The notes beneath the pieces were generated by a model. The model searched no databases. It was not told the DNA's origin and saw only the letters and a list, made by a program, of their open reading frames with translations. 64,000 bases of DNA. Source: RPQJ01 sp963846315. GTDB lineage: Bacteria; Pseudomonadota; Gammaproteobacteria; Steroidobacterales; Steroidobacteraceae. A program made the position numbers and the translations under genes. Shown in pieces: positions 9,979-18,130 of this stretch. Within the stretch, counting starts at the first letter, position 1. Every line of letters begins with the position of its first letter. Location of the stretch: the NCBI GenBank assembly GCA_963846315.1, contig CAWJVM010000005.1:124001-188000 (forward strand), given 5' to 3'.

Positions 9979-10635
9979 TCAGTCGAGCAGGGGCTTCAGG
10001 GCACGATCGATGGCTTCCCGGGCACGGAAGATACGCGACCGGACTGTGCCCACGGGACAATCCATCGTCGTCGCGATTTCTTCGTAACTGAGGCCTTCGA
10101 TTTCGCGCAGCACGATGGCCGTGCGCAAATCCTCGGGCAGTTGACCGATCGCATCGTTGACGGTCTGGCGGATCTCCTCGGAGAGGACCGTCGCCTCGGG
10201 CGTGTCATCGTGCTTGAGTCGCGCCGCCACGTTGTTCTGCTCGCTTTCCGAGAGTTCCGCTTCGTAGTCCAAGGGCCGGCGCTGGCGCGAGGCGATCGAA
10301 TTGCGGGCCGTATTGACCGCGATGCGATAGAGCCAGGTATAGAACGCGCTGTCGCCCCGAAACGACCCGAGGGCCCGATAGGCCTTCACGAAGGCTTCCT
10401 GGGCGACGTCCTCGGCTTCGGTCGGATCGCGCAGCAGCCGTGCCACCAGCTTGACGACCTTGTGTTGGTACTTGAGCACCAGCAGGTCGAACGCACCGCG
10501 CTCGTTCTGCTGGGCCCGCCGCACGAGTTCGAGGTCGCTTTGCTCGGTGCCCACAGGCAGCCCGGCAACGTCGTCCCCTGGTTCTCGCGACTTCATAGAC
10601 TCGTCCGACGGGGGAAAGTTCTGCATGGCTTGCAT
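9979..10635 (-). CDS. rpoE: RNA polymerase sigma factor RpoE (sigma-E/AlgU)
   Basis: 218 aa. It is an extracytoplasmic-function sigma factor for envelope stress. Region 2 is nearly identical to E. coli RpoE (FDLLVLKYQHKVVKLV, SFRGDSAFYTWLYRIAVNTA), and region 4 carries LPEDLRTAIVLREIEGLSYE and MDCPVGTVRSRIFRAREAID. The ATG at 10635 gives an N-terminus about 25 residues longer than in E. coli. ATGs at 10626 or 10596 are possible, the last with a weak GGACGAG upstream. It lies 27 bases downstream of the ygfX-like gene, so read-through from the sdh operon is possible. Confidence 0.95.
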   Translation of the reverse strand: MQAMQNFPPSDESMKSREPGDDVAGLPVGTEQSDLELVRRAQQNERGAFDLLVLKYQHKVVKLVARLLRDPTEAEDVAQEAFVKAYRALGSFRGDSAFYTWLYRIAVNTARNSIASRQRRPLDYEAELSESEQNNVAARLKHDDTPEATVLSEEIRQTVNDAIGQLPEDLRTAIVLREIEGLSYEEIATTMDCPVGTVRSRIFRAREAIDRALKPLLD

Positions 10636-10662
10636 GGCTAGGCTAGCGCAACGGCGGACCCG

Positions 10663-11133
10663 TCACGGACCAGCCACGCGCCCGGAACGAGGCAGGAGGA
10701 CGCTCCAGCGGCGAATTGCCTGGGTCGGCACGTCGAACGGCGTGAGCCAGGTCCGCAATCGCTTTGCCGACCGGTTGGAAGCCACGCCCAGGTCGAGGAA
10801 AACCGAGGGGCCCACCAGCCGCGTGCCGACACCGATCGCCATCCGGCAGGGTGCATGGCCCTCCCTGTGCAGCCACAGCGAACCGTCCGCGCAGGCGACG
10901 AGGCGTCGGACCGGCTGGCGCATGGCGCGTAACCAGCCCTGGACCTGGGCCGCGACGATCACGGCGCCCGCCAGCACCCAGGGCAGCGACGCAGTCACCG
11001 ATGACCCCTGGCGGATACCGCGCCAGGCCAGCAGGCCGGCTGCCAGCGCCACCAGCACGCCCACGGTTCGATCGGCTGCAGTCACCGGGGGCAGCTCAAG
11101 GCTCGAGACGACGGATGCAGGCGATGACCGCAC
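10663..11133 (-). CDS. YgfX-like inner-membrane protein downstream of sdhE
   Basis: 156 aa. Two adjacent membrane segments (VGVLVALAAGLLAW and SLPWVLAGAVIVAAQV) are followed by a soluble basic domain with VGPSVFLDLGVASNRSAKR and LRTWLTPFDVP. The layout and the position directly after sdhE match YgfX/CptA-type proteins. I chose the GTG at 11133 because GAGGA sits eight bases upstream and the protein then includes the LELPP segment before the membrane region; this makes it overlap sdhE by 38 bases. A GTG at 11085 is the alternative. E. coli CptA was described as a toxin of a pair with SdhE/CptB, while later work ties SdhE to flavin insertion. Confidence 0.62.
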   Translation of the reverse strand: MRSSPASVVSSLELPPVTAADRTVGVLVALAAGLLAWRGIRQGSSVTASLPWVLAGAVIVAAQVQGWLRAMRQPVRRLVACADGSLWLHREGHAPCRMAIGVGTRLVGPSVFLDLGVASNRSAKRLRTWLTPFDVPTQAIRRWSVLLPRSGRVAGP

Positions 11134-11326
11134 GCAGGGATTCCTCGGCCGGGGTGGTCCGACCCACAAGATACCCGAACAGGTCGGGGTCCTGCAGTTC
11201 GACCAATTGGACGAACGCATCACGTTCAGTAGGTGACGCCGTCGTCCAGACCCGGTCGAGGTACCGGGTAAGCATGACGTCGAGTTCCCGCATGCCGCGC
11301 CGGCAACGCCAGCGCAGTCGGGCCAT
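11096..11326 (-). CDS. sdhE: FAD assembly factor SdhE
   Basis: 76 aa. It belongs to the SdhE/SDHAF2 family, which promotes covalent attachment of FAD to SdhA. The hallmark RLRWRCRRGMRELDVMLTRY contains the RGxxE region, and QDPDLFGYLVG is the conserved C-terminal helix. I chose the ATG at 11326 because GAGG lies five bases upstream; the open frame reaches a TTG at 11407 but adds 27 unconserved residues. It sits 81 bases after sdhB, so the maturation factor is encoded with its target enzyme. Confidence 0.92.
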   Translation of the reverse strand: MARLRWRCRRGMRELDVMLTRYLDRVWTTASPTERDAFVQLVELQDPDLFGYLVGRTTPAEESLRAVIACIRRLEP

Positions 11327-11407
11327 GCTGACCTCGGACGGCGACCTGGGCGTACTGCCGCCCTGCCCGTCTGGCACGTCTGGTTCGTCGGCAGCGAATG
11401 TGCGCAA

Positions 11408-12190
11408 CTAGTGCTGCCGCTCGACGATCATCTTCTTGATCTCCGCGATGGCCTTCGAGGGATTGAGGTCCTTCGGGCAGGCCTGCGCGCAGTTCATGAT
11501 CGTGTGGCAACGGTACAGCCGGAAAGGATCTTCGAGTTCGTCCAGGCGTTCGCCCGTCGCTTCGTCGCGCGTGTCGATGATCCAGCGGTACGCGGCCAGC
11601 AGCGCGGCGGGACCGAGGAAGCGGTCGCTGTTCCACCAGTACGACGGGCAACTCGTCGAGCAGCAGGCGCAAAGGATGCAGGCCGACGGGCGGTCGATCT
11701 TTTCCTGGTCTTCCTTCGACTGCAGCCGCTCGCGGTCGGGCGGCGCGGGCGTGCGCGTCTGCAGCCACGGCTTCACCGAAGCGTATTGCGCGTAGAAGTT
11801 GGTCAGGTCGGGCACGAGGTCCTTGATCACCGGCAAGTGCGGCAGGGGGTAGATCTTCGCGTCGCCCTTGATCTCGTCGATGGCCTTGGTGCACGCCAGC
11901 GTGTTCACGCCGTCGATGTTCATCGCGCACGAACCGCAGATGCCTTCACGACACGAGCGGCGGAACGTGAGCGTCGCGTCGACCTCGTTCTTGATCTTGA
12001 TCAGCGCGTCGAGAACCATCGGCCCGCAACGGTCCATGTCGACCTCATAGGTGTCGACGCGCGGCTTCTGGTTCGAGTCGGGATCGAAGCGGTAAATACG
12101 GAACGTCCTGACGTTCTTCGCACCCGCCGGCGCCGCGTGACTCTTGCCGGGCTGGACCCGGGAATTTTCGGGAAGTCTGAATTGGGGCAT
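11408..12190 (-). CDS. sdhB: Succinate dehydrogenase iron-sulfur subunit SdhB
   Basis: 260 aa. It carries electrons from the SdhA flavin to ubiquinone through three Fe-S clusters. The 2Fe-2S ligands are in CREGICGSCAMNIDG plus a later Cys (NTLACTK). The 4Fe-4S and 3Fe-4S ligands are in CILCACCSTSCPSYWW and CHTIMNCAQACPKDLNP. The N-terminus has about 20 extra residues (PENSRVQPGKSHAAPAG) before the conserved RTFRIYRFDPD. The gap between sdhA and sdhB (12191-12326) is filled by a heptamer repeat, which could affect their relative expression. Confidence 0.96.
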   Translation of the reverse strand: MPQFRLPENSRVQPGKSHAAPAGAKNVRTFRIYRFDPDSNQKPRVDTYEVDMDRCGPMVLDALIKIKNEVDATLTFRRSCREGICGSCAMNIDGVNTLACTKAIDEIKGDAKIYPLPHLPVIKDLVPDLTNFYAQYASVKPWLQTRTPAPPDRERLQSKEDQEKIDRPSACILCACCSTSCPSYWWNSDRFLGPAALLAAYRWIIDTRDEATGERLDELEDPFRLYRCHTIMNCAQACPKDLNPSKAIAEIKKMIVERQH

Positions 12191-12201
12191 GGGAGGAAGA
12201 A

Positions 12202-12326
12202 GTGATTAGTGAATAGTGACTAGTGATTAGTGATCAGTGAATGGCGAGCAGTGGTTGGAGAGCAGTGACTGGTGACGATTACCATGATTCCCTCCTACTA
12301 ATCACTAGTCACTAATCACTATTCAC
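12202..12326. repeat. Heptamer array with inverted arms between sdhA and sdhB
   Basis: From 12202 to 12278 the plus strand can be read as eleven consecutive 7-base units of the form GTGANTA (GTGATTA, GTGAATA, GTGACTA, GTGATTA, GTGATCA and so on), degrading towards the right. From 12326 leftwards the minus strand has four clean units (GTGAATA, GTGATTA, GTGACTA, GTGATTA), starting directly after the sdhA TGA. The arms are therefore inverted copies that could pair. The array fills the space between the sdhA stop and the sdhB ribosome-binding region. Confidence 0.85.
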
Positions 12327-14117
12327 TCAGTACGTGCGTGCCTTTGGCGGAATGGCTTCGACGTCGCTCGTCAGCGTGTTCAGGTGCACCGGACGATAAT
12401 CGATGCAGACCTTGCCCGCGGCATCGGCCCAGGCCAGCGTGTGCTTGAGCCAGGTCACGTCGTCCCGGTCCTTGAAGTCCTCACGCGCGTGGGCGCCACG
12501 GCTTTCCTTGCGATTGGCCGCCGACGACATCGTCACCAGGGCCTGCGCGAGCAGGTTGTCGAGTTCGAGCGTCTCGATCAGGTCCGTGTTCCAGATCAGG
12601 GAGCGATCGGCCACCTGCACGTCGGAGAACGTGGCGTAGACGGCGTCGAGTTTCTGCACGCCTTCGCCGAGGGATTCGCCGGTGCGGAATACGGCGGCGT
12701 GGTTCTGCATCACCCGCTGCATGTCGAGACGGATCTCGGACGTGCGGCGCGTGCCCTTCGCATTGCGGAACCTGTCGAGCCGGCTGATGGCCAGGTCGCC
12801 CGAGTCCTTCGGCAGCAACTTGTGCGACGTGCCAGGCTTGACCGTCTTGCCGCACTGGTGCGCAGCCGCCCGACCGAACACGACCAGGTCGAGCAGCGAA
12901 TTGGAGCCGAGGCGGTTGGCGCCATGCACCGACACGCAGGCGGCCTCGCCGACCGCCATCAGACCCGGGACCACCGAATCCGGATTGCCATTGCGCAGCG
13001 TGACCACCTCGCCGTGCACGTTGCAGGGAATTCCGCCCATGTTGTAGTGCACGGTCGGCAGCACCGGGATCGGCTCACGCGTCACGTCGACACCCGAGAA
13101 GATGCGCGCGGTCTCGGCGATGCCCGGCAGGCGTTCGTGGATCACGGCGGCGCCGAGGTGCTCGAGGTGCAGGTGGATGTGGTCCTTCTGCGGGCCCACG
13201 CCCCTGCCCTCGCGAATCTCGATCGTCATCGAGCGGCTGACGACGTCGCGCGAAGCGAGGTCCTTCGCGTTCGGCGCGTAGCGCTCCATGAAACGCTCGC
13301 CCGCGGAATTGGTGAGGTAGCCGCCTTCGCCGCGCGAGCCTTCGGTGATCAAGCAACCCGCGCCGTAGATGCCGGTGGGGTGGAACTGCACGAACTCCAT
13401 GTCCTGCAGCGGCAGGCCGGCGCGCAGCGCCATGCCGCCGCCGTCGCCCGTGCACGTGTGCGCCGAGGTGCAGGAGAAATACGCGCGGCCGTAGCCGCCC
13501 GTGGCAAGGATCACGGTGTGCGCGCGGAAGCGGTGCAACTGGCCCGTGGCCATGTCGAGCGCCACCACGCCGCGGCACTCGCCGTCTTCCATGATCAGGT
13601 CGAGCGCAAAATATTCGATGAAGAAGCGCGCCTGGTGCTTGAGCGACTGCTGATACAGCGTGTGCAGCATCGCGTGACCGGTGCGGTCCGCCGCGGCACA
13701 GGTGCGCTGCGCGATGCCCTTGCCGTAGTGGGTCGTCATGCCGCCGAACGGACGCTGGTAGATCTTGCCGTCCTCGGTGCGAGAGAACGGCAGGCCGTAG
13801 TGCTCGAGTTCGAGGATCGCCGCCGGAGCCTCCTTGCACATGAACTCGATTGCGTCCTGGTCGCCGAGCCAGTCCGAGCCCTTGATGGTGTCGTAGAAGT
13901 GGAAGCGCCAGTCGTCCTCGCCCATGTTGCCGAGTGCGGCGCTGATACCGCCCTGCGCCGCAACCGTATGACTGCGCGTCGGGAACACCTTGCTGATGCA
14001 GGCCGTGTCGAGGCCCTGCTCGGCCAGGCCGAACGTCGCGCGCAGTCCGGCGCCGCCCGCGCCGACGACGACGACGTCGTACGTGTGATCGGTGAATGCG
14101 TAATCGGCAGTGGTCAT
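12327..14117 (-). CDS. sdhA: Succinate dehydrogenase flavoprotein subunit SdhA
   Basis: 596 aa. It oxidises succinate to fumarate in the TCA cycle and passes electrons to SdhB. The FAD-binding motif VVVGAGGAGLRA is near the N-terminus. The flavinylated His is in SHTVAAQGGISAALGN, and the active-site region includes HPTGIYGAGCLITEGSRGEG. The C-terminus ends TLTSDVEAIPPKARTY as in known SdhA proteins. The ATG at 14117 overlaps the sdhD stop by ATGA. The stop codon abuts the heptamer array. Confidence 0.97.
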   Translation of the reverse strand: MTTADYAFTDHTYDVVVVGAGGAGLRATFGLAEQGLDTACISKVFPTRSHTVAAQGGISAALGNMGEDDWRFHFYDTIKGSDWLGDQDAIEFMCKEAPAAILELEHYGLPFSRTEDGKIYQRPFGGMTTHYGKGIAQRTCAAADRTGHAMLHTLYQQSLKHQARFFIEYFALDLIMEDGECRGVVALDMATGQLHRFRAHTVILATGGYGRAYFSCTSAHTCTGDGGGMALRAGLPLQDMEFVQFHPTGIYGAGCLITEGSRGEGGYLTNSAGERFMERYAPNAKDLASRDVVSRSMTIEIREGRGVGPQKDHIHLHLEHLGAAVIHERLPGIAETARIFSGVDVTREPIPVLPTVHYNMGGIPCNVHGEVVTLRNGNPDSVVPGLMAVGEAACVSVHGANRLGSNSLLDLVVFGRAAAHQCGKTVKPGTSHKLLPKDSGDLAISRLDRFRNAKGTRRTSEIRLDMQRVMQNHAAVFRTGESLGEGVQKLDAVYATFSDVQVADRSLIWNTDLIETLELDNLLAQALVTMSSAANRKESRGAHAREDFKDRDDVTWLKHTLAWADAAGKVCIDYRPVHLNTLTSDVEAIPPKARTY

Positions 14118-14503
14118 GCCTGGGCTCCGAACGCGATGCGCAACACGGCGAGGACGCCGACCAGGGCGGCTACGACGAGCGCGAACTTGAGTGCGACCAG
14201 CACGACCAGACGCGTGCCCTTGTCGCTGATGTAATCCTCGAACACGACCTGCAGGCCCAGCTGCGCGTGATACGCGGTGACTGCGACGAGCAGCAGCGCC
14301 ATCACCGCCGAGAACGGCGAATGCAGCCAGCCGACGATCGCCGCGTGCGGGGCGCCCGCGCCCAGCAGCGCGAGCGACGCGATGAACCAGCCACCGAGAA
14401 TGACGAGCGCCACGGCCGTGACGCGCTGCGAATACCAGTGACCCGAACCACCCTTGGCGGAGCCGAGGCCGAGTACACGTCCGAGCGGGCTGCGCAGGCT
14501 CAT
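14114..14503 (-). CDS. sdhD: Succinate dehydrogenase membrane anchor SdhD
   Basis: 129 aa with three hydrophobic helices, the usual anchor layout. The conserved AYHAQLGLQVVFEDYI segment carries the heme-side His and the quinone-site Asp-Tyr pair. With SdhC it holds heme b and the ubiquinone site. It overlaps sdhC and sdhA by four bases on each side. Confidence 0.93.
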   Translation of the reverse strand: MSLRSPLGRVLGLGSAKGGSGHWYSQRVTAVALVILGGWFIASLALLGAGAPHAAIVGWLHSPFSAVMALLLVAVTAYHAQLGLQVVFEDYISDKGTRLVVLVALKFALVVAALVGVLAVLRIAFGAQA

Positions 14504-14895
14504 GCCGCACCTCCGAGCGAGGCGCCGAGCACGACCCACAGCACCGCCGTCAGCAGCAGTGCGCCGATCGCTGCCGCCCAACCCGTCTTGCGCGCGATCG
14601 GCAGCTCGAATCCGTAGCCGGCATCCCAGAACAAGTGCCGGATGCCGTTCAGCAGGTGGAACGAGAATGAGAACAGGCCGCCAACGAGCAGCAGCCGGAC
14701 CAGCGGCGAACCGATCGTGGCGAGTGCAGCTGCATAGCGCTCCGGACCGGAGGCCGCTGCGGCCAGCCAGTAGACCAGCACGAAAAAGCACAGGCTCAGC
14801 AGGATGCCCGTGATCCGGTGCAGGATCGACAGGGTGTTGGTGTACTGCCAACGGTACTGCATGAACGGGGACAGCGGCCGCTCGGGCTGCGCCAT
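14500..14895 (-). CDS. sdhC: Succinate dehydrogenase cytochrome b556 subunit SdhC
   Basis: 131 aa. The first helix follows the signature RPLSPFMQYRWQYTNTLSIL and HRITGILLS, and FSFHLLNGIRHLFWDAG carries the heme-ligand His. There are three membrane helices. It begins 30 bases after the SDHAF4-like gene and overlaps sdhD by ATGA. Confidence 0.95.
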   Translation of the reverse strand: MAQPERPLSPFMQYRWQYTNTLSILHRITGILLSLCFFVLVYWLAAAASGPERYAAALATIGSPLVRLLLVGGLFSFSFHLLNGIRHLFWDAGYGFELPIARKTGWAAAIGALLLTAVLWVVLGASLGGAA

Positions 14896-14925
14896 GACGC
14901 TACCTCTCCTCAGGAATCCAGTACG

Positions 14926-15162
14926 TTAGAAGTCGATGCAGCGTCCCGCCTTTTCCCAATCCCCGAAGCGCGTGGGTTCGGGCCCGTCCCGGCCTCCGAT
15001 TTCGCGCGGCAGGACCTGCGATGACGGGACTGCCTGGGTTTGCGGATCGGCCTCGGGCCCGACCGCAGGCCCGACCTTGGACAAGACGTCAGGCGGGCTC
15101 GCCGGGGGCACGGCCGCGGGCTCGATCTTGTGGGCGGTCAGCTCGTCTGGCGAAGGTGTCAT
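14926..15162 (-). CDS. Succinate dehydrogenase assembly factor 4 homologue (DUF1674)
   Basis: 78 aa. The C-terminus PREIGGRDGPEPTRFGDWEK, followed by AGRCIDF, is the DUF1674/SDHAF4 signature (GGxxGPEPTRxGDWExxGRCxDF). The first 50 residues are Pro/Ala-rich and disordered-looking. In eukaryotes SDHAF4 binds flavinylated SdhA and helps it join SdhB. The ATG is at 15162, and the stop lies 30 bases before sdhC, making this the first gene of the sdh operon. It is hidden inside a much longer open frame that is only the shadow of ygfZ. The position next to sdhC independently supports the function. Confidence 0.86.
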   Translation of the reverse strand: MTPSPDELTAHKIEPAAVPPASPPDVLSKVGPAVGPEADPQTQAVPSSQVLPREIGGRDGPEPTRFGDWEKAGRCIDF

Positions 15163-15258
15163 ATCAACCCGCGATCTTGCCAGATGTTGCCTATGTTCTC
15201 CACCGAGCGCTTGGGCTAAGGTTCGGCGGCACCGTCTGAAAATAAACCGGGTTGAATA

Positions 15259-16191
15259 ATGATCGACGATCCCACACAGGCTCATCGCGCAGTGCTGCTG
15301 CCGGGTTTCGGTGTATTGCGCATTGGCGGCGCCGATGCCGCGACGTTCCTGCAGGGCCAGTTTACGAACGACGTGCGCCTGCTCGCGGACGGCCGGACCC
15401 AGGTGGCGGCTTGCTGCACGAACCAGGGTCGCGTCATCGCGCTCGTGCGCTTTCGCCAGACCGACGAAGCGATTTACGCGCTGCTGCCCGCCGACCTGCT
15501 CGGGAAAGTAGCGACGCACCTGCGCAAGTTCGTGTTGCGCTCCAAGGTGGAAATCCTGCAGGCCGCCGACCTGAACGTCGGCGCGATCCTCACCGGCGAT
15601 GCGGCCGCCGTGGCCCAGGTACACCGCGCATTCGACGAGGCCGCGCTCACGCTGTCGCCCGTGCCGCTCGCGGGCACGACCGAAGTCGTGACGTTCCAGT
15701 ACGCGCCCGGCCGTGAAGTGATCGCGGCGCCCCCGCTGGCGTGGCGTTCGATCAGCGGGCTGTCGTTGAGTCGGCCCAACCCACACGTGCAGACCGAGTG
15801 GCTCGCTGCCGACATCGCTGCGGGCCTGCCGCATGTGTTCGCGGCCACGTCGGAGCAATTCACTCCGCAGATGCTCAATGTCGATTTGATCGATGGCGTG
15901 AGTTTTACCAAGGGCTGCTACACGGGGCAGGAGATCGTCGCGCGGACGCATCACCTGGGTCGCGTGAAGCGGCGCGCGATGCGCTTTCATCTGGCAGCAG
16001 GCGGTCCTGCTCCAGCGCCGCTGTCGATCCTGACTCTCGAGGGTACGAAGGTCGCTGACGTATTGATGACGGCCGAGACGGATCACGGCATCGAACTGCT
16101 GGCGGTCACGAACCTCGATGCGGCAGGCAAGGTGCTGCAGCTGGAGGATGGGCGCAGCGCCGAGCCGCAGGAGCTACCGTACAGCCTGTAG
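15259..16191 (+). CDS. ygfZ: tRNA-modifying/Fe-S cluster protein YgfZ
   Basis: 310 aa. It is a folate-binding protein of the GcvT-like fold that supports repair or assembly of certain Fe-S enzymes and affects tRNA thiolation. The diagnostic motif KGCYTGQE, with its essential Cys, lies near residue 220, followed by RTHHLGRVKRR. The N-terminus FLQGQFTNDVRLL is also typical. It is divergent from the sdh operon, and the 96-base gap with the SDHAF4 start must hold both promoters. The pairing fits a role in SdhB cluster maintenance. Confidence 0.93.
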   Translation: MIDDPTQAHRAVLLPGFGVLRIGGADAATFLQGQFTNDVRLLADGRTQVAACCTNQGRVIALVRFRQTDEAIYALLPADLLGKVATHLRKFVLRSKVEILQAADLNVGAILTGDAAAVAQVHRAFDEAALTLSPVPLAGTTEVVTFQYAPGREVIAAPPLAWRSISGLSLSRPNPHVQTEWLAADIAAGLPHVFAATSEQFTPQMLNVDLIDGVSFTKGCYTGQEIVARTHHLGRVKRRAMRFHLAAGGPAPAPLSILTLEGTKVADVLMTAETDHGIELLAVTNLDAAGKVLQLEDGRSAEPQELPYSL

Positions 16192-16200
16192 GGGAGTAAG

Positions 16201-16264
16201 GGCAGGAAGGGCAGGAAGGCAAGGAAGGCAAGGAAGGCAAGGAAGGCAGGAAGGCAGGGAAGGA
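16201..16264. repeat. Purine-rich 8-9-mer tandem repeat after ygfZ
   Basis: About seven units of the form GCAGGAAGG or CAAGGAAGG follow each other, 9 bases after the ygfZ stop. The plus strand is entirely purine plus C. A matching array in the opposite orientation lies at 18525-18572, after the lysS stop, so the two enclose the lipoprotein gene. Confidence 0.8.
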
Positions 16265-16588
16265 TAGAAAAGGCAGGAACCGCGGTTCACGCGCGGGCGC
16301 TCCGCTTCCGGCCAGGCTGTCACTGAACTGCGTTACTGCTATCCGTACAGCTGGCGCTTCGCTCCGAAAGCGGACGGTGGACGGGGAAAAGCAACCCACA
16401 GCAGAAGTTCACTGCGCTACAAAGCAGACAATGAACTCTTACGTTCATTTGCTGCGACAGGCGCTCCACGTGTTTCCTTCGCGGTGACCACCCGGCCAGT
16501 AAGCAACCACCGGTGTGTGCGCGGTTTGATGCTAATTCATTCGCCTTAACAAAAGACGCCGCTCTGTTCGCAGGACAGGAGCACTAGC
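16265..16588. other. Non-coding stretch between ygfZ repeat and lipoprotein gene
   Basis: No convincing coding region. It holds a few small hairpins, for example around TGAACTCTTACGTTCA near 16432-16447, and an AT-richer patch at 16530-16555. No integrase, attachment site or clear terminator was recognised. Confidence 0.4.
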
Positions 16589-18130
16589 CTACCGGGCGCG
16601 CACGTCGTGGGTCGCGCGGACCGATTCGGGTAGCCTTGGATCCGTTGCCAGCTTGCGAAGCGCTTCCCGTACCAGGAACTCGGCAACGTCGGCCGAGGGC
16701 TCCTCGTCTGGCCCACAACCCGAAGTCTCAGGAATTGCTGACTTCGCAGCTTTGCCGCTCGCAATGACCGTGCCTGCAGCGTCCTTGAGCTGGGCCAGCA
16801 GAAGATGTTCAGTTCGCTTGCAGAGGAATGCGACATTGCCGAACGTAAGTCCAAACATGAAGCCCGCAGCGACCTGCTGGGCCGTCGATGCCTCCGGGCC
16901 GATCCGTGAGCCGCCACCGGACGCGCTGAATGCTAGATCGAGCGTGTAATCGGCACTCACCTGCTCCGCGGTTTCAAGGGTGACGTAGGCAAAGAGCGCT
17001 TGCTCGCTTGCAACCCGCTCAACGACCGCGCGGGCTGCATTGGTCACGACCCGGACCTTCGGGGATGCCCGCGCGGGTTCGACGGCGACCAGCGACGCTA
17101 ATGTGACTTTGCTGGACAGAACCTGCGCGAGTTTCCGCACCATCTCCGGTCGGTCGCTGACGGCCCCACCCGCACAGTTGCCCGACATTGACGGCTGCCA
17201 GTGCGCGTCGGACCGGTAGTGGCTCGTCAGGCGACCCTGGCGGTCGACGACGCTGCCCTCGAGTGTGGCGGTTCGCGTCGGGCAAACTCCAGTGATGCCT
17301 ATGGACATGAGCGCCAGCGCGGTTCGACCCGCACTGTAGTCGCGGCCCGTAACGCTGAGGTCCAGTTGCAGCGTGTAGTCGGCGACCGTGGCCTCGGCAG
17401 GGTCGAAGGTGAACCGCACAGGCAATTCGTCGAGCAGGAAGCCCTCCTTGACCAGGTCTTCCGCTGATGTGGCCCTGACGTACACCAGGGGACCCTGGGA
17501 TGCTTTCAGCTTGGACAGCCGGGTCGGATTGAGGACATCGTCCCGCTGCATCTTCCGATACAACGCAACCAGGAGGTCTTCGGCGGCATCGCCGACGCCC
17601 TCGCCTTTCATGCCCTCCGGCGAGGCACATTTCGGTCCAATCAGCAGCCAGACCCAGGCGGTATCCAGGTCCTGCAATGAGTACGTCTTGAAGCGGTTGC
17701 CCGAGGCATCTGCCAGCGTCGCATCCAGAGAGAAGCGGTAGCGGTTGCAGCTGGCTGGATACATCGTAAGCAGAAGCATGTCTGTCATCGCCCAGATGCC
17801 CTCGGCATCGGTCAGCGGCAGTTCCCGGAAATCAAACTTTAGTCGCAGCGTGTAGTCGACGGGTCGTGCGGCCGTGCCCTCGAGGACGAGGTCGGCCGCC
17901 AGTTCGTCGGTGTGCAGCCGCTTTTCGACACGCGGGCGAAAGGCCGTGTTCGACGCTGGGTCGATTTCCAGCCGCATGGTCGGCCGGGGCGTTGTCGCCG
18001 GTGGCGCGGCAGGTCTCGCAGCCGCGTTCGTCCCATCAACAGGGGGCCCCGTCGTACTCGCGGTTGTTACACACCCGGCCAGCAGGCACAGTAAAAAAAG
18101 TGTACCAAGGCACGTCGTCGCGGAACGCAT
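16589..18130 (-). CDS. Lipoprotein of unknown function with three internal repeats
   Basis: 513 aa. The signal peptide ends in the lipobox LLAGC, giving lipidated Cys20, followed by a Pro/Ala/Thr linker to about residue 50. The rest reads as three copies of one domain. Each starts with a strand DYTL (residues 92, 251, 394), then has a hydrophobic segment, a first Cys (128, 283, 437), a strand ending in an acidic-Gly turn (DASGN, DRQGR, DAAGT), a second Cys 35-40 residues on (168, 319, 472), and an amphipathic helix (AEDLLVALYRKM, MVRKLAQVL, AEFLVREALRKL). The paired cysteines could form one disulfide per repeat in the periplasm. I recognise no family. GC content looks lower than in the neighbours. 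The ATG at 18130 has GAGG five bases upstream. Confidence 0.8.
   Translation of the reverse strand: MRSATTCLGTLFLLCLLAGCVTTASTTGPPVDGTNAAARPAAPPATTPRPTMRLEIDPASNTAFRPRVEKRLHTDELAADLVLEGTAARPVDYTLRLKFDFRELPLTDAEGIWAMTDMLLLTMYPASCNRYRFSLDATLADASGNRFKTYSLQDLDTAWVWLLIGPKCASPEGMKGEGVGDAAEDLLVALYRKMQRDDVLNPTRLSKLKASQGPLVYVRATSAEDLVKEGFLLDELPVRFTFDPAEATVADYTLQLDLSVTGRDYSAGRTALALMSIGITGVCPTRTATLEGSVVDRQGRLTSHYRSDAHWQPSMSGNCAGGAVSDRPEMVRKLAQVLSSKVTLASLVAVEPARASPKVRVVTNAARAVVERVASEQALFAYVTLETAEQVSADYTLDLAFSASGGGSRIGPEASTAQQVAAGFMFGLTFGNVAFLCKRTEHLLLAQLKDAAGTVIASGKAAKSAIPETSGCGPDEEPSADVAEFLVREALRKLATDPRLPESVRATHDVRAR

Noticed and set aside
11326..11407. A longer SdhE starting at TTG 11407
   Set aside because: The extra 27 residues are not conserved, and the ATG at 11326 has a good Shine-Dalgarno sequence.
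14926..16086. A 386-codon minus-strand open frame opposite ygfZ
   Set aside because: Most of it is a shadow of ygfZ; only its last 78 codons (the DUF1674 protein) are a gene.
16265..16588. A possible integron attC or transposon end in the spacer before the lipoprotein gene
   Set aside because: No paired GTTRRRY-type core sites, no integrase and no target duplication could be seen.
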